From JALYRV01 sp035512575 (lineage in GTDB: Bacteria; Acidobacteriota; Vicinamibacteria; Vicinamibacterales; SCN-69-37): 36,896 nt of DNA. Position numbers and translations under genes: made by a program. The notes under the pieces are model-generated. The model saw only the letters and a program-made list of their open reading frames with translations. It was not told the DNA's origin and ran no database searches. Shown in pieces: positions 1 to 7,954 of the stretch. The stretch spans positions 1-36,896 of the forward strand of contig DATKDT010000025.1 of the NCBI GenBank assembly GCA_035512575.1. Direction: 5' to 3'. The stretch's first letter is position 1. Every line of letters begins with the position of its first letter.

Positions 1-1866
1 GACAAGTTCATCCGCGGCCTGGCGGCCAGCAATCCCGACAACTTCCTCTACAACTTCAGGGAGACGTTCGGCCAGCCGCAGCCGGCGGGCGTGAAGCAGC
101 TCGGAGGGTGGGACGACCAGACCACGCGGTTGCGCGGTCACGCGACCGGGCATTACCTCACGGCGATCGCGCAGGCCTACGCGAGCACGACGTATGACGA
201 GGCGCTGCGCGCCAACTTTCTGCAGAAGATGAACTACCTGGTCGACACGCTGTACGACCTGTCGCAGATGGCGGGAAGCAAGGTTGCGGATCCGACGAAG
301 GTGCCGCCCGGGCCTGGCCGAACCAGCTACGACTCGAATCTGCGCGCGGGTCAGATCCGTACCGACTACGAAAACTGGGGCAAAGGCTTTATCAGCGGCT
401 ATCCGCCGGATCAGTTCATCATGCTCGAGCAGGGGGCACAGTACGGCACGCGGGGCGGTCGGAACCTTGACCTGAGCATCTGGGCGCCGTACTACACGCT
501 GCACAAGATCCTGGCGGGCCTGCTCGACAGCTATGAAGTCGCGGGCAACAAGAAAGCGCTGGACGTGGCAAAGGGGATGGGGACGTGGGTGCACGCGCGG
601 CTGAGCGCGGTGCCTTCGGAGACCCGCACCGAGATGTGGAGCACGTACATCGCCGGCGAGTACGGCGGGATGAACGAAGTCATGGCGCGGCTGTTCCGCC
701 TCACCGGCGACCGGCGGTTCCTGGACGGCGCGAAGCTGTTCGACAACACCAACTTCTTCTTCGGTAACGCGAATCACGATCACGGCCTGGCGAAGAACGT
801 CGATACCATTCGCGGCAAACACGCCAACCAGCACATCCCGCAGATCACCGGCGCGCTCGAGACGTTCCGCAGCACGAAGGAGATGCCGTATTACCTGATC
901 GCCAGCAACTTCTGGGACATGGTGAATCGCGGCTACATGTACAGCATCGGGGGCGTGGCCGGCGCGCGGACGCCCAGCAACAGCGAGTGCTTCACCGCGC
1001 AACCCCACACGCTCTGGGAGAATGGCTTCAACAGCGACGGGCAAAACGAGACGTGCGCCACCTACAACCTGTTGAAGCTCGATCGCCAGCTGTTCATGTA
1101 CGACCAGACCGCGAAGTACATGGACCACTACGAGCGTGCGCTCTACAACCACATCCTGGCGTCGGTTGCCGAGGACACTCCCGGGAACACGTACCACGTG
1201 CCGCTCAATCCCGGCGCGCAGAAGCGGTTCGGCAACGCCGGCATGGGCGGCTTCACGTGCTGCAACGGCACGGCGCTCGAGAGCAACACGAAGCTGCAGG
1301 ACACCATCTACTTCAAAAGCGCCGACAACACGGCGCTCCACGTCAACCTGTTCGTTCCCTCGACGCTGAACTGGACGGATCGCAAGATCGTGGTGCAGCA
1401 GGTGACGGATTTCCCGTACGCCGACACGACGCGGCTCGTCGTGAAGGGGACCGGCGAGTTCGACATGAAGATCCGCGTGCCGCGATGGGCGACCCGCGGG
1501 TTCTTCGTGAAGATCAACGGGCAGGATCAGAAGGTCGAGGCGGTGCCTGGCACGTACCTCACGCTTGCCCGGAACTGGCGCGCCAACGACACGATCGAGC
1601 TGCGCATGCCCTTCGGCTTCCACCTGGATCACGTCGTCGATCAACCGAACGTCGCCAGCATCTTCTACGGGCCGGTGCTGCTGGCCGCCGAGGAGTCGGG
1701 CCCGCGAACCGACTGGCGCCAGGTCACGCTCGACGCGGGCGACATCGCCAAGTCGATCACCGGCGACCCGGCAACGCTCCGCTTCAGCCTCGACGGCGTG
1801 GTGCTGAAGCCGTTCTATGAGACCTACGGGCGGCACTCCGTCTATCTGCACGTGACGATGAAGTAG
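1..1866 (+). CDS. GH127/DUF1680-type glycoside hydrolase (5' end outside window)
   Basis: The frame is open from the first base, so the start lies upstream; 621 residues are visible before the stop at 1864-1866. The family cleaves beta-L-arabinofuranosides with a cysteine nucleophile held by zinc. Counting from the first codon in the window, the motif NETCA gives Glu350 and Cys352, and FTCCNGT gives Cys420 and Cys421. Together these match the zinc/nucleophile set of the family, and Glu329 in SNSECF is a candidate acid/base. A (alpha/alpha)6 barrel is followed by beta-rich C-terminal domains. The GH31 gene follows 27 bases downstream on the same strand, suggesting joint breakdown of plant cell-wall side chains. 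The family assignment is firm. The substrate is inferred, since DUF1680 also contains GH146-like enzymes. The protein is probably exported, but the signal peptide is outside the window. Confidence 0.85.
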   Translation, partial: DKFIRGLAASNPDNFLYNFRETFGQPQPAGVKQLGGWDDQTTRLRGHATGHYLTAIAQAYASTTYDEALRANFLQKMNYLVDTLYDLSQMAGSKVADPTKVPPGPGRTSYDSNLRAGQIRTDYENWGKGFISGYPPDQFIMLEQGAQYGTRGGRNLDLSIWAPYYTLHKILAGLLDSYEVAGNKKALDVAKGMGTWVHARLSAVPSETRTEMWSTYIAGEYGGMNEVMARLFRLTGDRRFLDGAKLFDNTNFFFGNANHDHGLAKNVDTIRGKHANQHIPQITGALETFRSTKEMPYYLIASNFWDMVNRGYMYSIGGVAGARTPSNSECFTAQPHTLWENGFNSDGQNETCATYNLLKLDRQLFMYDQTAKYMDHYERALYNHILASVAEDTPGNTYHVPLNPGAQKRFGNAGMGGFTCCNGTALESNTKLQDTIYFKSADNTALHVNLFVPSTLNWTDRKIVVQQVTDFPYADTTRLVVKGTGEFDMKIRVPRWATRGFFVKINGQDQKVEAVPGTYLTLARNWRANDTIELRMPFGFHLDHVVDQPNVASIFYGPVLLAAEESGPRTDWRQVTLDAGDIAKSITGDPATLRFSLDGVVLKPFYETYGRHSVYLHVTMK

Positions 1867-1874
1867 GAGAGAAC

Positions 1875-1902
1875 ACAGAATACAGAACACAGAATGCAGA
1901 AT
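1875..1902 (+). repeat. Four tandem 7-bp units overlapping the GH31 start codon
   Basis: Units at 1875-1881, 1882-1888, 1889-1895 and 1896-1902 follow the pattern (A/G)CAGAA(T/C). The GH31 start codon at 1894-1896 is formed across the last two units. The only Shine-Dalgarno-like stretch, AGGAGA at 1865-1870, lies 23 bases from that ATG. This is farther than usual, as if the repeat had pushed them apart. Confidence 0.75.
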
Positions 1903-4185
1903 GAGCCTTCGCGCCGTCAGGTCATAAAGCTGCTTGGAGCAGCAGGGGTGGTCGCAACTGTCCCTTCTGCGGTCGTGCGGGGCTTCTTTGGCGGGCTTCA
2001 ATCCGCCGGTGCGCCGGTCGAGGTCATCGTCTCCGAAGTCAGCCGCCATACGCTGCGGTTGACGATCGTGCCGGCGGGTGGCGCGATCGCGCAGGTGCCG
2101 GTAGACGGCGCGCTCGTCGCGGACGCGGCCGGGAAGACGGCAGGGCGCGCGCGAAGGGGCGCGCGTGTGATCCGCGCCGCCGGATGCGCCGTTCGTGTGA
2201 CCGATGCGGCCATCGAAGTCGCGCGCGACGGTGACGGGCTGCTGCAGCGCATCACGCTGAACGCCGGCGCGCCCGGATTCTCGTTCCTGATGGGCAGCGG
2301 TCCGCTGCTCGGCCTCGGTGAAGGCGGGCCGCAGTTCGATCGCAGGGGCACCGTCGATCGTGGCCGCAATGGGCAGGGCGGTTTTCAGCTCCGCACACAC
2401 GGCGGGCGCGTGCCGATCCAGTGGATGGTGGCGACCGCGGATGGGTGGGGCATGTACATCCACCATCCGCTTGGCGCGTTCGACTTCACCGGCCAGGGAA
2501 GCGACATCGGAAAGTTCACGCCGCATGGTGAAGCGCCGCCGGCGCTTCCCGTCGACATCTTCATCGTCGCCTCGCGTGAGTCACAGGTACTCATGCGCGA
2601 GTACGCGCGCATCACCGGCTTTGCCGAGATGCCGCCGCTCTGGTCGCTCGGCTACATGCAGTCGCACCGCACGCTGGCCGGTCCTGACGAGATCATGTGG
2701 GTGGCGCGCACGTTTCGCGAGAAGAAGCTGCCGTGCGACGCGCTCATTTATCTCGGCACGGAATTCACGCCGTCGGGATGGAACACGCGCAACGGCGAGT
2801 TCGCGTGGCACGCCGGCAACTTTCCGGAGCCGACAAAAGCCATCGACGATCTGCACGCACTCAACTACAAGGTCGTCCTGCACATCGTCATCGAAGGCCG
2901 CCGGCTGAACGGGACGGTCGGCGAACCGTGCACGCCGGAGAATGCCGTTCCGAGCGGGCGTACGCCCGACAACCGGTGGCCGCCGGACCGCAACGTCGCG
3001 TGCTACTGGCCGTACCACAAGCCGCTGTTCGATCTCGGCGTCGACGGATGGTGGCCCGATCAGGGGGATGGCCTCGACGCGGCCTCACGGCTGGCGCGCA
3101 TCCGGATGTACTGGGAGGGGTCGCAGATGTACCGGCCCGACGAGCGGCCGTTCGCGCTGCATCGGAACGGCTATGCGGGCATGCAGCGTTACGCGGGATT
3201 CCTCTGGAGCGGCGACGTGTACTCGACCTGGGAAACGCTGCGCACGCACGTGCCGGTCGCCGTCAACACCGGTCTCTCCGGCATCCCGTATTGGGGCACG
3301 GACATCGGCGGGTTCGTCCCCACGAAGGAATACACCGGCGAGTTGCACGTGCGGTGGTTCCAGTTCGGCGCGTTTTGTCCGTCGTTCCGCTCGCATGGGC
3401 GCACGTGGCACCTGCGCCTGCCGTGGGGATGGAATCGCGGCGAGCTCGGCCCGAGCGAGATCCGCAGCTACACCGGCGGCGCGGCCGATCCGGATCCTGT
3501 GGAGCTGCGCAATCCGAACGTCGAGCCGATCGTGCGCAAGTACCTCGAGCTGCGCTATCGGCTGCTCCCGTACATCTATACGGCCGTGCGGGAGTGCCAC
3601 GAGACGGGACTGCCGCTGATGCGGTCGATGTGGCTGCACTATCCGGACGACCCCGAAGCCGCGAAACGGGGCGACCAGTTCCTGTGGGGCCGCGACATGC
3701 TCATCGCTCCGGTGACGGAGAAGGGCGCCACGTCGCGCCGCGTCTATCTGCCGCGCGGCACGTGGTTCGACTTCTGGACGGATGAGCGGCTGGAGGGCGG
3801 CCGTGAGATCGATCGGCCTGTGGATCTCGAGACGATGCCGATCTACGTGCGCGCCGGTGCGACGCTGCCATTCGGTCCCGTGAAGGAGTGGACGACGCAG
3901 CGCGTCGACGCGCCGCTCGAGCTCATGGTCTATCCCGGCGCCGATGGCCACTACACGCTGTACGAGGACGACGGCGCGTCGTTCGAGCACCGGCGCGGCG
4001 CCTTCATGAAAACCGAGGTGTCGTGGGACGACTCCTCCCGGCAGCTCTCGATGCGGCTCTCGCGAGGATCCAGATCGATGGTGCCCGGAGGCGGGCGGCG
4101 TATCATCTTGCGCGTCGCGGGCACGGATCTGGTCGAGCAGGTCACGTTCACCGGGCGGGCCGTGAGGGTTATACTGCCGCGGTGA
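1894..4185 (+). CDS. Tat-exported glycoside hydrolase family 31 (alpha-glucosidase/alpha-xylosidase type)
   Basis: This 763-residue retaining alpha-glycosidase probably acts outside the cytoplasm. The N-terminus carries a twin-arginine-like signal (SRRQVIKLLGAAG, residues 6-18). Residues about 40-230 form the beta-sandwich N domain and the TIM barrel follows. The nucleophile is Asp389 in DGWWPDQGD. The acid/base candidate is Asp441 in LWSGDVYSTWE, followed by the hallmark SGIPYWGTDIGGF. The C-terminal beta domains (about 600-763) resemble the DUF5110-type modules of the family. The nucleophile motif WPDQGD differs from the common W-x-D-x-x-E form, so the substrate cannot be read off. The neighbouring GH127 gene suggests xylo- or arabino-oligosaccharides. 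The start is the only ATG that keeps the Tat motif near the N-terminus. Confidence 0.9.
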   Translation: MQNEPSRRQVIKLLGAAGVVATVPSAVVRGFFGGLQSAGAPVEVIVSEVSRHTLRLTIVPAGGAIAQVPVDGALVADAAGKTAGRARRGARVIRAAGCAVRVTDAAIEVARDGDGLLQRITLNAGAPGFSFLMGSGPLLGLGEGGPQFDRRGTVDRGRNGQGGFQLRTHGGRVPIQWMVATADGWGMYIHHPLGAFDFTGQGSDIGKFTPHGEAPPALPVDIFIVASRESQVLMREYARITGFAEMPPLWSLGYMQSHRTLAGPDEIMWVARTFREKKLPCDALIYLGTEFTPSGWNTRNGEFAWHAGNFPEPTKAIDDLHALNYKVVLHIVIEGRRLNGTVGEPCTPENAVPSGRTPDNRWPPDRNVACYWPYHKPLFDLGVDGWWPDQGDGLDAASRLARIRMYWEGSQMYRPDERPFALHRNGYAGMQRYAGFLWSGDVYSTWETLRTHVPVAVNTGLSGIPYWGTDIGGFVPTKEYTGELHVRWFQFGAFCPSFRSHGRTWHLRLPWGWNRGELGPSEIRSYTGGAADPDPVELRNPNVEPIVRKYLELRYRLLPYIYTAVRECHETGLPLMRSMWLHYPDDPEAAKRGDQFLWGRDMLIAPVTEKGATSRRVYLPRGTWFDFWTDERLEGGREIDRPVDLETMPIYVRAGATLPFGPVKEWTTQRVDAPLELMVYPGADGHYTLYEDDGASFEHRRGAFMKTEVSWDDSSRQLSMRLSRGSRSMVPGGGRRIILRVAGTDLVEQVTFTGRAVRVILPR

Positions 4186-4196
4186 GCCCCTTCACG

Positions 4197-4382
4197 ATGC
4201 AGAAAGCCATTGCCGTGATTTCCCCGGCGCAGCATGGCGCGCGGGCCGGCAGCCATGACTACTGGCGCTCGCGTTCTCCGGAGGAGAGAATCGCGGCCGT
4301 CGAGTTCCTTCGAAATCAGGTACATGGATCTCGCACCAGACTTCAACGAGTTCTGCGGGTTACTGAACGAACACCGCGTTGA
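4197..4382 (+). CDS. Small protein paired with a nucleotidyltransferase gene
   Basis: A 61-residue protein rich in charged residues (SHDYWRSRSPEERIAAVEFL, then RLQRVLRVTERTPR). From memory, proteins of this length and pattern (YWRSxSPEERL...LR...RLQRVxRV) are often encoded just before DUF6036/AbiEii-like nucleotidyltransferase genes. That is the arrangement here, since it overlaps the next gene by 59 bases. Its function is unknown; a helper or antitoxin-like role for the partner is only a guess. Because the partner gene is damaged, this ORF may no longer matter. No clear ribosome-binding site is seen before the ATG. Reading it as part of the GH31 shadow frame is possible but less likely, given the family-like sequence. 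Confidence 0.5.
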   Translation: MQKAIAVISPAQHGARAGSHDYWRSRSPEERIAAVEFLRNQVHGSRTRLQRVLRVTERTPR

Positions 4383-4563
4383 GTACGTGATCGTGGGTGC
4401 TTATGCGCTCGCGTTTCACGGGCGTCCGAGGTTTACGGGGGACTTCGACATCTTCGTGAGGCCGACGGTCGAGAACGCCTTTGTGAGAAACAAGAAAGCC
4501 AGCGGCCGGCTGCAGGATCTCGCCGACATCGAGTCATTGACTGATTCGGACGAATCTGCCTGA
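4324..4563 (+). pseudogene. Nucleotidyltransferase (DUF6036/MNT-like) with an internal in-frame deletion
   Basis: The 79 codons start with a typical nucleotidyltransferase N-terminus: YVIVGAYALAFHGRPRFTGDFDIFV, split as a glycine-containing loop and the D-x-D of TGDFDIF. After RPTVENA the sequence jumps to FVRNKKASGRLQDLADIESL. In full-length members this lies at the far C-terminus, after a stretch I recall as roughly 70-75 residues. The reading frame survives, but the middle of the catalytic fold, including the third acidic residue, is missing. Full-length relatives are about 150 residues. The gene is therefore almost certainly non-functional. An alternative upstream ATG at 4234 would only add shadow sequence. 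Confidence 0.6.
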
Positions 4564-4587
4564 CGTCGAAGCCTCGCATACCGGAGG

Positions 4588-4883
4588 GTAATCGCCGACA
4601 ACACCGGCCTGGCGCTGCAGGGCGCCATGGCGCAGAACCCGTTCCTCCACCTGATGGTGCAGTCGGGTTATTTCGACGGCGCGACGGACTACTTCGGCGC
4701 CAGGTCAACCTCTGGCAGATGGATCCGGGCGGGAAGCTGCAGACGCGCATGCGTTTCGAGGGCTACCGCAGCGGCCACATGATGTACCTGCGGCAGGAAG
4801 ATCTCGCGACGTCCAACGAGCACGTGCGCGAGTTCATCCGGCAGTCCATCCCGCCCGCGGGCACGCCGGCCGTCATCCGCTGA
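4588..4883 (+). pseudogene. C-terminal remnant of an S10-family serine carboxypeptidase-like gene, frameshifted
   Basis: Two adjacent frames join into one family-like C-terminus. Frame 4588-4701 encodes NTGLALQGAMAQNPF and then MVQSGYFDGATDYFGA. Frame 4701-4883 encodes VNLWQMDPGGKLQTRM, then FEGYRSGHMMYLRQEDLATS, and ends at TGA 4881-4883. The D of GYFD and the H of SGHMMY are the expected Asp and His of the catalytic triad. The Ser domain is absent because the gene is cut off at its 5' side, directly after the deleted nucleotidyltransferase. The shift at about 4701 would be repaired by one extra C (GCC CAG GTC AAC). It is either a true single-base deletion in a C run or a sequence error. The truncation alone already makes this a relic. 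Confidence 0.75.
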
Positions 4884-4945
4884 AAAATGGGGACGGGTCT
4901 AATTTATTTGGTCGACAACGAATAAATTAGACCCGTCCCCATTTT
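4884..4945. repeat. Perfect 25-bp inverted repeat with 12-base loop (REP/RAYT-like palindrome)
   Basis: Arm 4884-4908 and arm 4921-4945 are exact reverse complements; the loop 4909-4920 is TGGTCGACAACG. The core reads GGGGACGGGTCTAA. The left arm begins on the base after the stop of the S10 remnant. The right side lies inside the 3' end of the convergent ABC exporter gene and supplies its TAG stop (4899-4901). The design and partial core (GGGAC-G) match the second palindrome at 27776-27838. It could fold as a strong hairpin in either transcript and may act as a bidirectional terminator. No REP-associated tyrosine transposase gene is present in the window. Confidence 0.85.
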
Positions 4946-6893
4946 CCACCGTGGCCTGCATCTGGCGCAGCACCATCGCGTAGTAGCCGCCGCGCGCGGC
5001 CATCAGCGCCTCGTGCGTGCCGCGCTCGATGACGCGCCCGTCCTCCATCACGAGGATCAGATCCGCGCGGCGGATCGTCGACAACCGGTGCGCGATGATG
5101 AACGTGGTCCGGCCCGCGAGCAGCGTGGCCATGGAGGCCTGGATCAGCTGCTCGCTTTCGGTGTCGAGGTTGCTTGTCGCCTCGTCGAGAATGAGAATCT
5201 GCGGCGACGCGAGAATCGCCCGCGCGATCGCCAGCCGTTGCTGCTGGCCGCCCGACAGCTTCACGCCGCGCTCGCCGACGAACGTGTCGTAGCCCTGCGG
5301 CAGCTTCTCGATGAACTCGTGCGCGTTGGCGCGGCGCGCGGCGTCTTCCACCTCGGCATCAGTGGCGTCGGCCCGGCCGTAGGCGATGTTGTCGCGGGCG
5401 GAGCCGTCGAAGAGGAATACATCCTGCTGCACGAGCGCGAGCAGCCCGCGGTAGGAGCGTAAGCGCAGATCCCGGACGTCCGTGCCGTTCAGGAGAATGC
5501 GGCCTTTCGTCGGATCGTGGAAGCGCGCCACCAGGTCCGTCACCGTCGTCTTCCCGGCGCCGCTGCGGCCCACCAGCGCTACGACCGTGCCGCCCGGCAC
5601 GGCGATACTGAAGTCGCGCACGACCGGCAAGCCCTCCCGGTACTCGAACTCGACGTCCTCGAAGCGGATCTCCTCGACCACGGCCGGCGCGTCGGCGGCG
5701 CCCGGGCGGTCGGGCTTGTCCTGCTCCATGTCGAGGGCCTCGAAGACGCGCTCCATGGCGGCAAGCGATCGCTGCAGCTCCGAGAAGGAGTTCACGAGCT
5801 GCCAGACCGGGTTGAGCAGCAGGAACGTGTACCACTGGAACGCCATGATGTCGCCGATCGACGCACGCCCTACGATGTTCAGGTAGCCGCCGTACCACAC
5901 GATCACGACGTTGACGATGCCGAGCAGCAGGCCCCACGACGTCCAGATCACCAGTTCGCGGCGATAGGCGAACAGCTCCTTGCGCAGCACGGTGTGACGG
6001 CCGCGCATGTACTCGATCACCTCGAGCAGCTCGCGGCCGAAGGCGCGGACGACGCGGATGCCCGAGAACGTTTCGCCCACGCGGCCGTCGATCTGCTCGA
6101 TGTCCTTGCGGAGCGATCGATAGATGGGCCGGACGCGCCGCGCGAACGTCAGGCTCATGATGAGGATGCCCGGGATGATCGCGAGCGCGGTCAGGGCCAG
6201 ACGCCAGTTGAGCGAGAAGAGAATGACCACCGCGATGATCAGCCGGATCACGGCGATCGCGGGAGACATCAGCGCCATCTGCAGCAGGCCGGTCGTCGTG
6301 TCGATGTCGCCGGTCAGGCGCGACAGGATGCCGCCGGTCTTCATGTCCCACAGCCGCGCGAGCGGCAGGTGCAGCAGCCGCTCGAACAGCGACTGGCGCA
6401 GCGACAGCATCACCTTGACGTTGAGCATCCGCTGCCGGTAGTCCTTGAAGACGCCGATCAGGTTCGAGAGCAGGATGACGCCGAGGAAGACGGCGCCGGC
6501 GATCTGCAGCTGGGAGAGCCGGCCGGCCCTGTCGAGCTCCTCGTTCAGCAGCACGCGATCGACGATGAACCGCATGAAGAGCGGCTCGATCATCTCGAGG
6601 CCTGAAGCGAGGATGGCGAGCGCGAAGACGCCCGCGATCGAAAGCCGGTGCGGCCAGAGCCAGCGCAGATACTTGCGCACGTACGCGCGCCGCTCGCCGC
6701 CGAGCAGCGGCTTGCGCGTCGGCGCATCCGGCGTGCCTGGCGCTTCGGGAGTCGGTTTCGGGAGCCGCGAGCCGAAGTCGTCCGGATCGTCCAGCTTGCC
6801 TTTGCGATAGTCGTCGCGGAACTGCCTGTAGCGCAGGCGCGACGAGCGGGCGCGGGGAAGATCGGGGCGAAGGGGACCGGGCGGCGCGGACAC
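4899..6893 (-). CDS. ABC exporter, fused membrane and ATPase domains (MsbA/multidrug type)
   Basis: This 664-residue half-transporter is expected to work as a homodimer in the inner membrane. A charged, proline-rich cytoplasmic N-terminus (about 1-75) precedes a six-helix transmembrane domain (about 85-385). The ATPase follows, with Walker A GRSGAGKTT (near residue 440), signature LSGGQQQRLAIARA, Walker B ILILDEATSNLD and H-loop IIAHRLSTI. The start is uncertain: GTG at 6893 or GTG at 6902, neither with a good Shine-Dalgarno. Open frame farther upstream is a shadow of the M20 gene. The last 15 or so residues (ENGDGSN...DQIN) are encoded by the inverted repeat, so the native C-terminus was probably replaced. 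It follows the M20 gene by about 40-50 bases and is probably cotranscribed with the lysine genes. The exported substrate is unknown. Confidence 0.88.
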   Translation of the reverse strand: MSAPPGPLRPDLPRARSSRLRYRQFRDDYRKGKLDDPDDFGSRLPKPTPEAPGTPDAPTRKPLLGGERRAYVRKYLRWLWPHRLSIAGVFALAILASGLEMIEPLFMRFIVDRVLLNEELDRAGRLSQLQIAGAVFLGVILLSNLIGVFKDYRQRMLNVKVMLSLRQSLFERLLHLPLARLWDMKTGGILSRLTGDIDTTTGLLQMALMSPAIAVIRLIIAVVILFSLNWRLALTALAIIPGILIMSLTFARRVRPIYRSLRKDIEQIDGRVGETFSGIRVVRAFGRELLEVIEYMRGRHTVLRKELFAYRRELVIWTSWGLLLGIVNVVIVWYGGYLNIVGRASIGDIMAFQWYTFLLLNPVWQLVNSFSELQRSLAAMERVFEALDMEQDKPDRPGAADAPAVVEEIRFEDVEFEYREGLPVVRDFSIAVPGGTVVALVGRSGAGKTTVTDLVARFHDPTKGRILLNGTDVRDLRLRSYRGLLALVQQDVFLFDGSARDNIAYGRADATDAEVEDAARRANAHEFIEKLPQGYDTFVGERGVKLSGGQQQRLAIARAILASPQILILDEATSNLDTESEQLIQASMATLLAGRTTFIIAHRLSTIRRADLILVMEDGRVIERGTHEALMAARGGYYAMVLRQMQATVENGDGSNLFVVDQIN

Positions 6894-6943
6894 CAGTGAC
6901 ACTTTATGACATGGACGCGTCCGCGCGCTGAGCGGTGTGCGGC

Positions 6944-7954
6944 CTAGCTGCGCTCTGCCAGCAGCGTCTCCACGAGCCGCACGTACAGGTCCACGGCGGC
7001 TTCCTGCTCCGCAATCGACAGCGACTCCTCGTCCGTGTGCGCGACGTGGATCGATCCGGGGCCCAGCAAAAGCGGCGTGCCCCAGTTGCCGAGCGCCGAA
7101 ATGTCCGTGGTGTAGGGAAAGCCGGCCGATTCGAAGCCGGGCGGGACGTGCATCCGCGCGACCGGCAGACTGAGAATCTCGTGGACGGCGACGAGATGCT
7201 CCACCGCCGAAAGCCGGCGGCGAATGTCGGCGTTGTCGCCAACCGTGCGAAACAATAGCTCGGCCGACGCCGCGGGCGGCACGACGTTCGGCGCGATGCC
7301 GCCGCTGATGAGGCCGGCGATGTAGTGGGTCGGTCCGAGATCGGGATCGGCCGGCAGCTCCATAACGCGGATGATCCCGAGCGCCTCGAGCAGCTTGTCG
7401 ATGGCCGATTCGCCAAGCTCGGGAAACGCGGAGTGCGCGGCGCGGCCGGTGGCGTCGAGGCGGATCCGCAGCGCGCCCCGCGTGGCGATGCCCAGGCGGT
7501 TGTCGGTCGGCTCGCCGTTGATCAGGAATTCCACGCCGGCCAGCGGCGCCTGGTTCGCCACCCGCGCGCCGTCGCTGCCGCGCTCCTCTCCGACGACGAA
7601 CAGAAAGCCGATCCGCTGTTCGCCCGACGCGCGCAGCCGTTCTGCCGCGGCCACCTGCGCGGCCAGAATGCCTTTCGCGTCGCACGACCCGCGCCCGAAG
7701 ACCCGTCCCGCTTCCTCGCGGCTCGCAAAGAACGGCGGCACGCAGTCGTAGTGCGTGGTGAACACGACGCGGGGATCGGCCGACAGCGTGGCGATGATAT
7801 TGAACCGGCCGCCGGCGACGGGCTGCTCGGCGACACCGTAGCCCCGCTCGCGCAGCCATGCCGCCAGCCACGCGCCCGCGTCATGCTCGCGCCCCGTGGT
7901 CGAATCGATGTCGACCAGCGCGCGCGTGAGCCGCGTGAGGTCTACCGGATCCAT
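6944..7954 (-). CDS. dapE: M20 family metallohydrolase, probable succinyl-diaminopimelate desuccinylase
   Basis: The 336-residue product is a two-metal amidohydrolase. Metal and catalytic motifs are visible in order: TTHYDCVPP (His and catalytic Asp), GRGSCDAKG (bridging Asp), GEERGSDG (catalytic Glu and ligand Glu), NGEPTDN (ligand Glu) and HVAHTDEES (ligand His). A dimerisation domain lies between them. The ATG at 7954 overlaps the dapD stop by 13 bases, so it is translated from the same message as the lysine genes. That position, directly after a DapD succinyltransferase, makes it the likely enzyme removing succinate from N-succinyl-L,L-diaminopimelate. Sequence alone would also allow an ArgE, LysK or peptidase T-like activity. 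The upstream extension to 8032 is dapD shadow. Confidence 0.82.
   Translation of the reverse strand: MDPVDLTRLTRALVDIDSTTGREHDAGAWLAAWLRERGYGVAEQPVAGGRFNIIATLSADPRVVFTTHYDCVPPFFASREEAGRVFGRGSCDAKGILAAQVAAAERLRASGEQRIGFLFVVGEERGSDGARVANQAPLAGVEFLINGEPTDNRLGIATRGALRIRLDATGRAAHSAFPELGESAIDKLLEALGIIRVMELPADPDLGPTHYIAGLISGGIAPNVVPPAASAELLFRTVGDNADIRRRLSAVEHLVAVHEILSLPVARMHVPPGFESAGFPYTTDISALGNWGTPLLLGPGSIHVAHTDEESLSIAEQEAAVDLYVRLVETLLAERS

Noticed and set aside
6903..7871. N-terminal extension of about 320 residues on the ABC exporter frame
   Set aside because: The extension is Arg-rich shadow of the M20 hydrolase, which has complete catalytic motifs in another frame.
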